From Hygrophila difformis (lineage: Eukaryota > Streptophyta > Magnoliopsida > Lamiales > Acanthaceae), in NCBI GenBank assembly GCA_030278955.1, contig JAOANR010000001.1:4514874-4578873 (forward strand): DNA of 64,000 nucleotides, in the 5' to 3' direction. The notes under the pieces were generated by a model, which was given only the letters and a program-made list of their open reading frames with translations, made no database searches and had not been told where the DNA came from. The first letter of the stretch is position 1; each line of letters starts with the position of its first letter. A program made the position numbers and the translations under genes. This document shows positions 41,596-53,113 of this stretch, piece by piece.

Positions 41596-41945
41596 ATCGT
41601 CGGAATGTGTTTTGATACTGTGTTGGAGCTTTCCTTCCTGAATGTTTTCTAACACTTGCTCAAATTCTGTATTCTGCTCATGGTGGTGAGATTGCTGTTT
41701 CATTTTTATGGGGTGGGGTCCATGTTTTCTCTGGGCCAAACTACACTGCTGTTAATGGCTACAAGCTTAATGTTGGTTCTACAATTGTTGCTCCTGCTTT
41801 CTCGTCTACCAGTTGCTTGCTGCTCAACATCTGGTTGGTATGATACTTGCAAAGATTGTACTATTTTAAATTTTATTCGAGTTCTTCCTCCTGTTACTCG
41901 AAGTTAAGTGAATGCAAATTCTGCGATGTGGGAGAGGGCTATTGC
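41596..41945 (+). pseudogene. exon-like island (IAVSFLWGGVHVFSGPNYT), block C
   Basis: Reads AHGGEIAVSFLWGGVHVFSG, then PNYTAVNGYKLNV and GSTIVAPAFSST in one frame, better preserved than the A (18.37 kb) and B (54.54 kb) copies. A second small island, VNANSAMWERAIAER, ends at a GTACAC donor near 41,950. Hydrophobic and Gly-rich, perhaps extracellular or membrane-associated, but not recognised. Confidence 0.4.
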
Positions 41946-42544
41946 TGAGAGGTACACTGTCTAAACATGCATATATAATAAGATTTTGCCTATTTGCTAA
42001 ACCAGTCAACCTTTTATCTAGATATTTAATTTGGATATTGATACTGTTTATAATTGTGTGTATGATGCCCTGTCCATTGCTTTTGATGTGTTTTTGCATA
42101 TTTTGGTGGAGTCTTTTAGTTGGATGTTATCCTAATGTTGTTGCTTTTGGTGTTTTCATACATTAATCTGAAGGTGTTGGTAAAGATTTCTCTACATGTT
42201 ATATTTATAAAAATTTTGTGTTTTCATCTCTCTCTGGGTGTATTTGACTATGAGTTTTAATATGTTGCTTGCTTGTTTCTTTCAGGATTTGGTTGATTTT
42301 CGCAAGGATATTTGGTTTGGAATCTAGTGCAGCTGATGCTAGAAATGGTACTATTAATATAGTTCGTATTTTGAAAAAGTTTGTTGGTTCATTAACTGTA
42401 CATGTCCTTGTAGTTACCAAGGGATTCCTTTTGATGTTAAACTTGCTCTTCTTATCCATTGGAGGTGAAATATTTTTTTATTTTTATGGTTTAATATTCT
42501 CGTTTGCTCCCTTCATTCTATTCCTTTTGACCATCTTCGGATTC
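41946..42544 (+). other. exon-like frame and introns, block C
   Basis: After TTTCTTTCAG (42,285) a frame reads LESSAADARNGTINIVRILK, then KFVGSLTVHVLVVTK. It is open for about 45 codons and has no recognised family. The rest is T-rich intron-like DNA. Confidence 0.35.
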
Positions 42545-43340
42545 AAAATGGAATGTTCTCTTTGCTCATTAGGATTCCACTTAAGCTTCTGGTTGTTGCC
42601 GTATGGGGTTAAATAAGCATAGACCCTAGTTATGAAAATTCTCTTAGTTCTCCTTTTCCCATTCCTCCTTTTTTAAAATTTTTTTTCCCTTCCCCTTTAT
42701 ATTAGTCTAAAATGTTTTTTTCTGTTGGCATAATTTTTTCTAAGGCTTTGATTGTTAGATCTCATGCTTCAACATTTTAAACATCCGTGTACACATAACC
42801 CCAAACTAGTCAATGTTTTGGTGGATGTTCGTTCAGGTGTGAATACTTGCCTGCCTCATTAAACCTTCTGGTTGGATATGAATCTATGGTTTAAATGTGG
42901 GTATTCTAGACAGGCAATGAGGCCAACAATATTGATTTGGATCATTTGGTGGTGGAAGAACCTTCACAAAAGTAGCTAGGTCAATCGCCTCCCATAACCA
43001 GGTCCGCTGACTTGCATGAATTCTAATTATGTAAACAATCAGACTTTTGGTTCTATCTTAGTTTGCATTTTATTAGTTGTGCCGTGTCTTTTGGTGGTTT
43101 GATGCCAATTTTCCTTTTCCTGCCTATTATCTCTTCTATCTTCCAGGCTCAGAGATGGAGAGGGACGGAAGGCAGACCTGGTGAGGGTAGGGCCTCCCTG
43201 AGAGGTAATATGTATAATAATTACATAGTTGAGGTGAGGTTATTAATGAGCTGAGCCAACGTGAATCTCACACTTGTTACATTTAGTTGTTGATTTCTTC
43301 TTTGGTGTTGATCTATTATTCTTGTTTCCTTTTATCAGAT
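42545..43340 (+). repeat. second copy of the 37.1-37.9 kb segment joined to the EMESRTEGRPGEAR-type island
   Basis: 42,545-43,125 pairs with 37,390-37,960. 43,145-43,340 pairs with 17,575-17,770 and 53,745-53,945 (RGNMYNNYIVEVRLLMS here). Two segments that are far apart in A are adjacent in C. Confidence 0.55.
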
Positions 43341-44460
43341 AATTGCACAGCTGGCCCTCACTCGGCTGTAAGTAGCGTACCAACAGTGTTTTGTGCGCTA
43401 TATATATGACCTACCACCTTCTGATTCCCCCCCCCCTCCCCCAAACGCCCACACTAGCCCTTGTGATTCTGGCCTCCGAGCCTCTTTGTGCCACGTGAAC
43501 GCGGGCTCCCACGCTGATCGCACTGCACATTTCCCTCCTCCTTCGTGGAGTCAAGTGATCAACACCTCTTTCTTCATCCTTCACACAACGGCCTGCAGCA
43601 CCTGGGTCTACGCTCCTGCCGGTGCCGTTATCGGTTTTTATTTTTGTTCTGTGTTGGTTTTGTTGATGAAATGGTCCCTTCCCGCTTAACATAATACTTA
43701 TAGGTTTTATCTTTTGGCAAAACCGTCTACTCTGCCTACTGTGATGCCACAAATTCTCTTCCCCACAGCGACTCTCCATCCCAGCTGGTGAACGCCACGC
43801 CCTGGTTTGTTGTCTCCTTTTGCGAGCTCAACTCATACTGTTTTTGGATTTTCGTTTTTGGTAGAATTTTTTGTTTAATTAACATGTTATGTTATTTAAC
43901 CGGATATTGTTGTTAGATATAGGCAGTTGAATACCGTGTTAGATATTGGCAGTTGAATACCGTGATTGCGTGAAATGTATCGAGGTATCCTGGCAATGCG
44001 CCCTGGTAAATCTCAATTTGATTACATTGCTAAATTTTCCATGGCGCTTTCTTATCTGTATATAATTTTGCCTCAAACGTATGATTTGTGTATTTTTAAC
44101 TATTTAAATTAACGTTGGATGAATGTACCTCTTTACCGTGGGATAGGATGATGCTGTGGCAGCAAGAAAGGGGTTAGATTGATGCCTGTTGATGTCTTCA
44201 ACTATGTGCAGATTGTTTAGGATTATTTAAATTAAAAATGGCTCCTTATTTATCGTTAGTGTCATGATTTGATAGCAAGGTATTGTCGTGCTATTTTCTG
44301 ACAGTGAATTAGATGTACATTGTGGTGTGCTCTGCAAGATTTTATCCTCCCCTAGTTTACTTTGAAAGCCGCTGCTGCTTGTGTGAAATTTATATTTATT
44401 GGTATTTCTCATCGTATTCTTCATATCATAGTACTTTTTTCTTTCCAAATACGATGATGA
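43341..44460 (+). other. unique region of block C with C-rich exon-like stretch
   Basis: 43,428-43,560 is unusually C-rich (a run of CCCCCCCCCCTCCCCC) and open in several frames, for example SGLRASLCHVNAGSHADRTA. A TATA-like GCTATATATATGAC is at 43,398, so it may be a promoter and first exon of a lost gene. The rest is non-coding. Confidence 0.35.
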
Positions 44461-44509
44461 GGTATTTATTTTGATATCCAGTGACTACTACTACTATTCC
44501 CTTTTATAT

Positions 44510-45935
44510 ATATTATATAAAAGGAATCACATGGTATATACGAAATTCCAGCTATTCCTGAAGTGGTATTGATCAAGATAAGTTCTGATTTTTCATCAGG
44601 TTTTCTCCTCTGTAATTGAATGAGCAGACTGAATTTCAGTATATTCTCTTAAAATATCCTTCATAACTTTAAATTGAATGTGCTCTTCTTATAAAAGCAA
44701 CTCAAAAACAGATCGAATCTGAAAAGCTTCAGACACCTAAAAAGATAGCTAGCATGATTAAAAATACTTCAGCAATGACGTCCAGGAGTCGGTCTCACAA
44801 ATTTCAAGCCAAAGATTCGTAGCCTACCAGTGTTAGGTAGATTTATACTTCAATTCGATCCCTTGTTTCTGTTAATACTTAATACGTTAGTAGTACTAGT
44901 ACCTTAGGCACTAATGCAAGTTTCTGAACATCCTCAGAATCACAAATGCTCAGAACTCAGTTGAAACTCCCAACCATGCACATAAAGGCCTGCTAAAAGA
45001 GGCAATAACTCGATGGAGAGAAGTCAAAGCACGTATCCATTTGCTCTATAATTTTGCAATTCCTTTTTTGTAAAGCAGTTCTTGATTTTGTACTGTACTG
45101 ATGGTTTCTGAGATCCTTTTCAGATTCTTACGGCCAACAGCAGCAGCAACTCCCAATTTCCTACTGAAATTAGAACAGAGGACAGAAAGGTAGAGGCGAA
45201 AATTTGATTTTACTTTCTTAAATTTGTAAGGCTGACCGTTATTGTTTGTTGTGAAGATTTATTTCGGAGAAGCAACTACATTTTTGTTTCTATGGCTGAG
45301 ATGATGAGAAAGTTCCAATCGAGTACAATAGACTACTGTCTTCGTCTTCCAGCAACTCATTCTCTCAGGTTTCAGTTCTGGATATTCTCTCGGGTTTTAA
45401 TCAAAAATATCTTCTCTCAATATACTCTTTATAACTTTAAATTGTACTTTCATTCCAAAATACTTTTTGTACGTAATACTATTGTACCCTCAAAATACTT
45501 AGGGTCAAACCTCCTAGAGAAAATAAGTTGGGCATTTCAAGAGTGATAGACCTCCAGTATATAAAGATTTGGTTATGCCAACCAAACTATTCACAAGGTA
45601 AATGTTTTATATTTCATGTATTTGGGAGGTACAATTAACTACTTCTTCTTTGTTTTAGGTGAGATCATCAATAAGATTGATAGCCTCCAAAAATTCTTTA
45701 ACCAAGCAAAAACTACATAGATACTTGTGGTCTTGCTCCTTGGTATATACCATGGAAAATGATCTATTTCTATTTGTAGTGTGGAAAATTTATTATATGA
45801 TGATTTAACATTTTCTGGGATGATGCATGCACCATCTGGTTGGGTTATTGACACAAAAGATGCAACATGCTTGACAAACCTGGTGTAAATTGCGTGTCCG
45901 TTGTAATTGTAATTTAGCATTGTTTCTCAACAATT
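44510..45935 (+). repeat. block segment shared with 9,420-10,765, including R1 copy d
   Basis: Collinear with block A's 9.42-10.76 kb, including the GTACCTTAGGCACTAATGCA, CCAACAGCAGCAGCAACTCC and ARATTTATTTCGG regions, and R1 at 45,495-45,922. Small frames (MMRKFQSSTIDYCLRLPATH) have no recognised function. Confidence 0.65.
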
Positions 45936-45972
45936 GATTAAGGTGTAAAAACCATAGAGGTTAGGATTGTAG

Positions 45973-46071
45973 GATCGCTGACGATCCTAACACGATCCTC
46001 ACGCATTTTCGATCCTAAGGAGATCCGGATCGTTTTTATGTCTAGGATCGTGCGATCCTACGATCAGGATC
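45973..46071. repeat. GATC-rich palindromic island
   Basis: Ten GATC sites in 99 bp, mostly in the words AGGATCG and CGATCCT, which are reverse complements of each other. The island can fold on itself and is unlike its A/T-rich surroundings. It may be the end of an unrecognised transposon. Confidence 0.7.
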
Positions 46072-46107
46072 GCGATTTTAACGACCCTGGTATTAACAAT
46101 CCAGTAA

Positions 46108-46810
46108 TATGACACCAATGAACTTTGAGGTAAACATGATGGTAGTAAGTGTCATAAAAATGATAAGAAATTATCCTATTGGAGTTTTCCAGTTAGGAAA
46201 GGACGGCTAAGAACCTCTTAAACTGATTTTCTGTAGAAAGGTAGGAACTTATTTATTTTCCTTCTTTGATGATTTTCTTTACAGAGCAAGGAGTTTATTG
46301 AAGGCATGAGTTTGCTCTTAAAAAATAAGATCTACAGGAAGTAGCCCCCTATATAGAAAGGGGTACTAGCGGTTTCATTCCCTAGGGATCTTTTCGGCTC
46401 CAATTCCTTCAGATAAAGGTCGATACGTTGAGATCACTGTGGTTGAATTTTTATTTTTTTTTTGGTTTCTTTTACTCTGTGTCCATACATTTTGGGAAGG
46501 ATTTGTTTTTTGTTAGTCTATCACAGCTTGGCATAACATGTTTCAGGGACGACTAGGACTTCAACTCTAAGGGATGGTGAAAAGTTATTTACTTTATATT
46601 TATTCACTTCCTTGAAAATCACTATACTAGATTGTCTTTATTTATATATATATATATATATATATAAATCTGCAAGTCAATTTTATTCCTGTAGTTTTTT
46701 TTTCCCACTTTTATTTGTAGCAAAAAAATGGAGAAAGCTATAAATATTGCAGGGATAATGTATTGTCTTGAGGGGCATGTTGTTAGCAGAAAAGAATAAC
46801 TCAAAAAGTT
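46108..46810 (+). repeat. tandem duplication, first copy (partner 47,132-47,700)
   Basis: ATGACACCAATGAACTTTGA, AAGTGTCATAAAAAT, GATGATTTTCTTTACAGAGC and GGCATGTTGTTAGCAGAAAA recur in order about 1 kb downstream. The first copy has about 100 bp extra (GTAGCCCCCTATATAGAAAG and on). Confidence 0.75.
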
Positions 46811-47131
46811 TGTGTCAGACTTTCATGTAAGGGTTTCCAAAACGTTGGCTTTACATCGTGTTGTGGGTGGATTTGAAATACATGCGAGATTGGGTGTCTT
46901 TTTTGTAGCTGGTTTTTCATAGTAAAGCAGTTACTTGTTTTCTAGGTTTTCTTCGATCACTTTTTTGATATGTAGATTTGGTGTAAGGGCTTCCGGCTTA
47001 GACTTATATTTTTGGAAATGTTGTGATTAGGTATTTTTATGGTATCGCATTTTTTGGGTAAGATAAATTTCACAATTTTTAATATGATAATGATATACAA
47101 GGTGATTTTGGTATCAATAGTCCCATAATAT
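46811..47131. other. spacer between tandem copies
   Basis: Non-coding T-rich sequence. Confidence 0.5.
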
Positions 47132-47700
47132 AATATGACACCAATGAATTTTGATGTAAACATGATTGTGTTAAGTGTCATAAAAATCAATAAGAAATTT
47201 TCCCATCGGAGTTTGCTAGTTAGGAAAGACTGCTAAAAAAAACTCTTAGCTGATTTTCTGAGAAAGCTAGGAACTTATTTACGTTCCTTCTTGATGATTT
47301 TCTTTACATAGCAAGGAGTTTATTTAAGGCAATTCCTTCAACGAAGATTAACAGAGATAAAGGTGGGTAAGTTGAGATCATTGTGGTTGCATTTTCTTTG
47401 GTTTCTTTTACTCTTGGTGTACATTTATTTATGGAAGGATTTTTTTTCATTTTTATTTTTTTGTTAGCTATCACAGCTTGCCATAACATGTTTCAACTCC
47501 AAGGGATAATAAGAGGTTGCTTACTTTTTATTTATTCACTTGCTCATTAATTTCATTTATTTAGCTTGACATAACATTGCTTACATTTTTTCCCTTTTAG
47601 TTTTAGCAAAAAAAGAAAAGAGAAAAGAGCTATAAATATTGCATAGATAATGGATATTCTTGAAAGGCATGTTGTTAGCAGAAAATAGAAACTTCAAAAA
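47132..47700 (+). repeat. tandem duplication, second copy
   Basis: Partner of 46,108-46,810. The A-rich stretch with AAAAGAGCTATAAATATTGC in both copies could be exonic (GHVVSRKE/ERHVVSRK), but it has stops. Confidence 0.7.
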
Positions 47701-48275
47701 ATTACTTAGAGGTTGTTGAGATTGCCGAACAAGGTAAGAAAATTCTCGTTCTGTCTTCAAATTCTTAATTTCATTTTTATATTGTGGCTTTTAATTTGAG
47801 GAAATTAAACACATATTATAGGGATTGAGCTTCTTCAACAAGAGGTACAATCAAGGAAGAGAACCTGTTAAGTTCAATCTATTATTCTATGAGGTTTACC
47901 CCGTTCTTCTCTACTTTCCTTGGCATTGTTTATTTTGTTCAATCTTTTATGTTTCTTTTTGCCACCTGAAACAATTTGTTAAGTCACAGTCGTGCCTTGG
48001 ATTTTATATAGGGAATACTTATTTTTTTCTTACATGGTTGTTAATACTTCCACCTTTTGCTTGTTCATTCATTTTCGTCAGTGTATTTTTGAATTCTGAT
48101 GTATTGATGGTGACTAAAAAACACATAGTTCTAGGCGCTTCATTGAATTGAAAGCAGAATGCAAATCAACACTAGTTGTTGCTATTTACACTTATGGAGA
48201 GTAGGTGGCGTCAAATGGTGGATAACATAACCAGCGTAAAATATGATACCGGGAATTTACAACCAGAGGTAATTG
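47701..48275 (+). pseudogene. exon-like islands (EVVEIAEQG + IELLQQEVQSRKREPVK)
   Basis: LEVVEIAEQ ends at AAG|GTAAGAAA (about 47,734). After TTATAG the frame continues GIELLQQEV, then QSRKREPVKFNLLFYE. A third island (48,194-48,270) reads MESRWRQMVDNITSVKYDTG, then NLQPE before GTAATT. Charged and helical, coiled-coil-like. No family recognised, and no copies in A or B. Confidence 0.4.
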
Positions 48276-48853
48276 TTTATCTACATGACTACATGCATGT
48301 GTGAACCATAATGTGTTGGTTTTCCTTCATAATTGCATGAACTATGAAGTGTGTTATACTGATATATGAGCGTGGTTTGAACAACCTCATCACAAAAGTT
48401 CAATTTATCACAAAAACTACAAACATGTATTATTTTTTTGTGAGTTGTGACACGTCAATATGAAGTTTTACAAATCAATTTTTCTTCATTTTAGGAAAAA
48501 GGATGTCATGGTGTCTATGGCATCCATTAGTTCCCTTTACTTATGCAACTATGTTGCTCTATTATATATATGCTTGCTACAGAAACCTATTGTACATTAA
48601 CGTTTCTCCAAAGCTTATAGGCTGAGAGTTGCAAACTTGCCTTTTATTATGACATATGAAGGAATGTATAGATTCTACCATAAGAAAGATTTGTGTGTGT
48701 GTGTACAAAATTATGAAAAATATCTAATTTATTTTATTTAAATTTAATTATTGAATTTAATATTATTTTATTTATTTCAATTTAATTAATTTTATTTCAA
48801 TTTTATTTTATTATTTTTTTTTATTAATATTCCATGTTAATATGCGTAGTCAA

Positions 48854-48944
48854 ATTTTAAACATCTCTTTGTGTGGTTTGGGCTCCCACACACCTTTGCC
48901 GACACATGAGTGTCACCGTTTACCAAAAAAATTTTAAACATCTC
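48854..48944 (+). mobile_element. micro-retroposon, 63-nt insert with 14-bp target duplication
   Basis: ATTTTAAACATCTC is repeated at 48,854-48,867 and 48,931-48,944 around an insert containing GGTTTGGGCTCCCAC and ending GTTTACC plus A6. The TTACC-A tail resembles the one at 19.49 kb. Confidence 0.65.
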
Positions 48945-49144
48945 ATGTGGACATAATTAAGAAAATAATTTGCTAAATTAAAAGATTAGTAAGAAAAAGG
49001 TCTATTTTGGATATTATGTGTAAATATAGAGGGCCAATAGGGACAAAAAAAACTACTATTTTGGATTTTTTGGAAAAAAAAAAAGACTAAATCATATATT
49101 TTTGCATGAGATTTAACGCCTAAAGGTGACGAGATTCAAAATTT

Positions 49145-49198
49145 AGCATGAATATTTGTTTGTTTTTTTTTTTTTTCATAGCAGCATGAATATTTGTT
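49145..49198 (-). mobile_element. micro-insertion, 22 nt, oligo-T with 16-bp target duplication
   Basis: AGCATGAATATTTGTT is repeated at 49,145-49,160 and 49,183-49,198. The insert between is a T14 run plus CATAGC, that is, an A-tailed remnant on the minus strand. Confidence 0.6.
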
Positions 49199-49515
49199 GG
49201 GTGTAAACAATATGAATTCTTTATGTTCCTGTAAATCATGCTAATATTGCTCATTTCTATCACTTTATTCTTTGTTAATTTTATAGTTTGAACATTTTAC
49301 TATAAATGGAATATTATTGTTTTATATTTAAAACATGAGAGGTTCGACTAATTATTCTCATATTCCACAAGGGATGATTGTCTCATTTATCATAGAAACG
49401 AGAAAAGAATAAATAAATAAATAAATAAATTCCATTATTTAAAGGTAGATAAATAAATAAAAAAGACAGTAACATTTTAAGGTGATGTCTTTTATTATTG
49501 GGCCAGATAAAACTA

Positions 49516-49573
49516 GGCCCAAATATAAACCGCGTGCGAACCGCGTCCAACGGTCGCATTTCCACCTATAAAA
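49516..49573 (+). promoter_or_regulatory. promoter of block B with GGCCCA, MSA-like element and TATA box
   Basis: GGCCCA (49,516-49,521), TCCAACGGTCG (49,546-49,556) and TATAAAA (49,567-49,573), spaced as in block A at 5,243-5,300. The TPX2 remnant lies 1.5 kb downstream. Confidence 0.6.
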
Positions 49574-51114
49574 TGCTCCGTCTAGCCGTAATTTTTTCAT
49601 GCTTTCTGCCCTAGGCTTTCTTTCCGCTCTCCATACTCTCTCTCAACCGTGGCAATTCTCTCCAGAGGTTCCCTTTCCTTTATTTGTTTTTCTTTTTTGA
49701 TTGAATCCTGTTTACTGTTTCTTGTTTCTTGTTTGTCAAAGTGACTTCTGTTGTAAAAAAAAAAAACCAAGAATCGAGACCATAAAATCAAAATGACCAA
49801 ACACGATTCTTATGAATTCTGCTCTGTTTTAACTAATCACACGAGATCAAAATGACCACAAATCACACGAGAAAGATGCGTTGAGAATCACTAAAAATCA
49901 ATACTTTCTCTAGGTTTTGACTGCTTTCTTGGTTTCCTGGATAAATCGTAATCCTTTTGGTTGATTTCTTTTCTTTGTCTTCGGTTGCCCGCGCGTGTGC
50001 TGCTGCCCTGCTAGGTCTGGGGATGGCGCCAGGCAAGGTCGCCTCTGTGGCCCAAGATGAATTGAATGGTCCTTGATTCCGGCATAGGTCTCATGAGACC
50101 CACCCACTACTGCTGAAGAAGGAAAAACACCCTGCCCGTTTCTTTCCCTACTACTCACTAGTAAAGCAAGATAACGCTGTAATTGGAATCAAGATATATC
50201 ATTATTCTCCTGGCCGTTGAAGCATCAATGCTTAAACAATCTTGAAGATAACCTTTTTTCTGTGGTCAGGATCCATTCTTTTAGACTTAAATACTTGAGG
50301 ACCTCTTTCGTTGGACAGATAGATGAGTCTGATGGTGTTACTGAATTTTGCTTTCACCTGGCATGCTCCTTTTGCAAACATCTTAGCTCTTCATTTCAAA
50401 AATTATTTATTTGAGCTCCCTTCCCCGAATTGTTACAATACGATGATGTTTGCTTGTTTAACGCTTATAACAGCACTGCCTCTATTTCATAAATATATTA
50501 ATTAGTTTATTTCATTGACTATAATTTTTTTTTTTTAATCCTATTCGTATATGGTTTTTTATCCATGGTGGTGAGAATTTTGCCAAATGTATTTTTAACA
50601 ACCAAAGTTATTGGGATGGTGTTCCATCCGAAACAAGCTCTACGTATATGGAGGTATGTATACTTTTAAGAATCTACTGATGAACTGCTCGCCGCCCTTT
50701 CCTTATTCTGTGAATAGGCAGGCTCTATTATATATGCACCTGACCATATATTTTCTTTCTCTTCCCTTTCGAACATCTATGTAGTTGATCAATACAAGTT
50801 GTCATGGTGTTGCCAAGGTGTTAACAGTATGTATTCTTGAAGCTCAGGATTCTGACTATAATTTATGCTCCCCTTTTTTCGAAAGGCTTCAAGTTCTGGC
50901 TCTTTCATATTTTTTTTAATGTTAATTATTAATATACCTGAATCAAAAAATCTTCAAGTAGCAATAGCCTTAATTCTCACTCGAGTTTCCTTTCTCAGAG
51001 TAATTCAATTAATATAGTATAAACTTTCTCATTCCAATAGCCCAAAGTAGTTTTGAGTGCAGTGCAGAATCTATATTGATTTTTTAACCTAGTTGGTCCT
51101 TTCATTAGTGTCTT
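49574..51114 (+). pseudogene. leader, first-exon remnant and upstream part of the TPX2 relic, block B
   Basis: 49,574-50,168 matches 5,301-5,888 of block A. At about 50,170 it switches to the sequence that in A begins at about 14,507, so 8.6 kb present in A (including the second promoter, the LTR-type element and the TRIM) is missing. The rest matches 14.5-15.4 kb, apart from a small unique patch at 50,830-50,905. Confidence 0.5.
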
Positions 51115-51620
51115 GTGAAGCCTGCGGTTAAAGAAACCACAAGACCAATTGATCTTGTATGGCATAGCGAAATGATGGCCATTGAACGCGCTCTGAATTT
51201 GATCATCAAGTATATCATCTTGAACCTAAATCCTTTCCTAATAAGCTTTGTGTTTTTTGAGTGCTAATATTATTTTTACTAATTTTTCATTTCCATCTTT
51301 CAAGGTTGCCTTGAAAATGAGCTTCATGGAGCAATATCGAATTGAAAGAGAGAAATAGCAAAGGTACAACCCTTTTTCTCAAAGAATCTTGACTCTTACA
51401 GATGGAAGAAGAGGAAGAAATCTGAGAACGGAGGATGGAGTTTGTCCGTAAGGCCTAGCCAATGCCATGTTTCGAGAGACTATTTACCCCCGGAGGTACT
51501 ATACACTGCCTGATACACTGTTTGCTAATATTAAATATTACCACCTTCGATATTTGTAGTGTCAGTGAGACAACCCACAGTCCCAAAAGAACCAAAATTT
51601 CACACTTCATCTTTTTTCAA
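51115..51620 (+). pseudogene. TPX2: TPX2 C-terminal domain pseudogene, block B
   Basis: Same four exon pieces as in block A: a (51,115-51,209), b (51,305-51,363), c (51,402-51,495), d (51,560-51,620), reading KPAVKETTRPIDLVWHSEM, MSFMEQYRIEREK, RRMEFVRKA, PMPCFERLFTP and RQPTVPKEPKFHTSSF. It shares with A the 2-nt insertion before EFDHQ, the TAG after REK, the TGA after EEEEEI and the TAG before PMP. Exon b keeps the frame VALKMSF, where A has lost one base. The shared lesions mean the ancestor was already dead. Private changes here include Arg-to-Trp in VRHSEM and Lys-to-Met in RRKEL. Confidence 0.87.
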
Positions 51621-53113
51621 ATTTCTGATTTTAAATTGTTTCAATGTCTGTCCGAATATATTTTTTGTTTTTAATAATTAAAATTACTCTCTTTTGAAAG
51701 ACTTTTTTGTAATTTCTGAATATAATTTCCAAAACACTTTTTTCTTAAAAAGTTTCTCTGGATTTTATAAACATGATGTTAAAAAGTGTTTTCAAATATG
51801 TAACTATTTTTTCTAACTCTAAACCATGTTTTCTAATGCCCGAGCTTCAAAGTATTTTCAATTATTGTTATATCAAATACATTTTGTCACCAGTATTTTT
51901 TTAAAACATTTGACTTTTAAATATTTGTTGATGTATTCGTGTCGAATATTTAGGTTTTTTCCTAACTAATTTATTTACCTTTGTTTCTGGAGTCTTTTTC
52001 TACTTTAGACACTACTTTTAGATTATTTTTCAAATATATTCATACAAGTTTGTTGAGAACTGTACTTGTGGAAGTGATTTAAATATGGCTTTTAATTTAT
52101 TTTTTTAATTTTTTTCCAACTCCCATATGTTTTACAACTGCCGAGAAAACTGGTCAGTGTTGAATAGCAAAGGCTGATTGGTGTTGAATACATTGTTTGC
52201 CACCATTGGTCTACATACATGCATCATTGTTAAAGTCATACGATTTTATGGTTTTTATTTTTGGTGTACAGTGACTCCTCAAACTTCAATAGCTTCGCAT
52301 TCAACTTTCTTGGAACTTATACCCCTAGCGCACCTTTAAGGTTCCTTCTATTGTCTTGACAGTATACCTTTTTTCCTCGGAACTTATTTGATGAATCAAT
52401 GCTGTCCAAGCAATCATGTACTTTTATAATGGTCCTGAAGGCTTTGCAAATTCTGCACTTCTTCTCATCAGTATCTTACTCTATTTTGTGTTAAGACTGT
52501 TGCTAGATGTATGAACGTTTGCATGCTTAATATGACATTAATCTCTTATGAGCTTTCAACGAAAGAATGTAATGTTTGTTTTCAGCTTGTTTCAGGATAT
52601 GCAAAATCAGCTGGTCTTGATCGTTTAGCTGAAGACCCTGAATCTGGAATTCGTTGAGGTAATAGGTTAGATAATATACTTGACAGCCATTTTTCTTGGT
52701 TTGAGATGTTAATTGTGGTTATATACTTTTATGCGGTGGCCACTTTCTGAATATTGTTTGACAACTTGATGGATACTGGAATGTGCTCATTTTTTTGTAG
52801 TTACCAGTCTCCAATGCCTAATCATTTTATTTTTTTTATTATACTATCAGGATCTGACCACATGTACGGAAAAAAGTAGAATTTAGTCAGTTTTGGCGTT
52901 TTGCTATTCATCGTGACCTATAAGAACCAAAACAGTTTGGATTGGTGTTGAAGACACTGATTTTCCGGCATGGATCTACTTTTAGTCATGATTATTGCAC
53001 TAGATATGATTATGAGGTATTTATTTTGATAGACGTGCACTCTTCGATAAAATTTATTGCCATCTTTTCACGAACTTTTTTGGTAAGTCAATCATGTCTT
53101 GTTTTGAAGGGGT
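51621..53113 (+). other. exon debris and introns, block B
   Basis: Matches 15,898-16,951, with about 450 bp extra at 51,785-52,230. Keeps NSFAFNFLGTYTPSAPL near 52,290 and LVSGYAKSAGLDRLAEDPES near 52,588 without the extra change seen in A. Confidence 0.45.

Larger units (their letters stand above)
48276..49351. other. AT-rich spacer left of block B
   Basis: No gene. Contains two micro-insertions (listed separately). The last bases, GAGGTTCGACTAA, are the pre-insertion flank corresponding to the Helitron 3' border of block A. Confidence 0.55.

Noticed and set aside
41494..41739. Minus-strand Lys/Asn-rich frame
   Set aside because: Composition is what A/T-rich reverse strand gives; the plus-strand GPNYTAVNGYK island overlaps and is conserved in blocks A and B.
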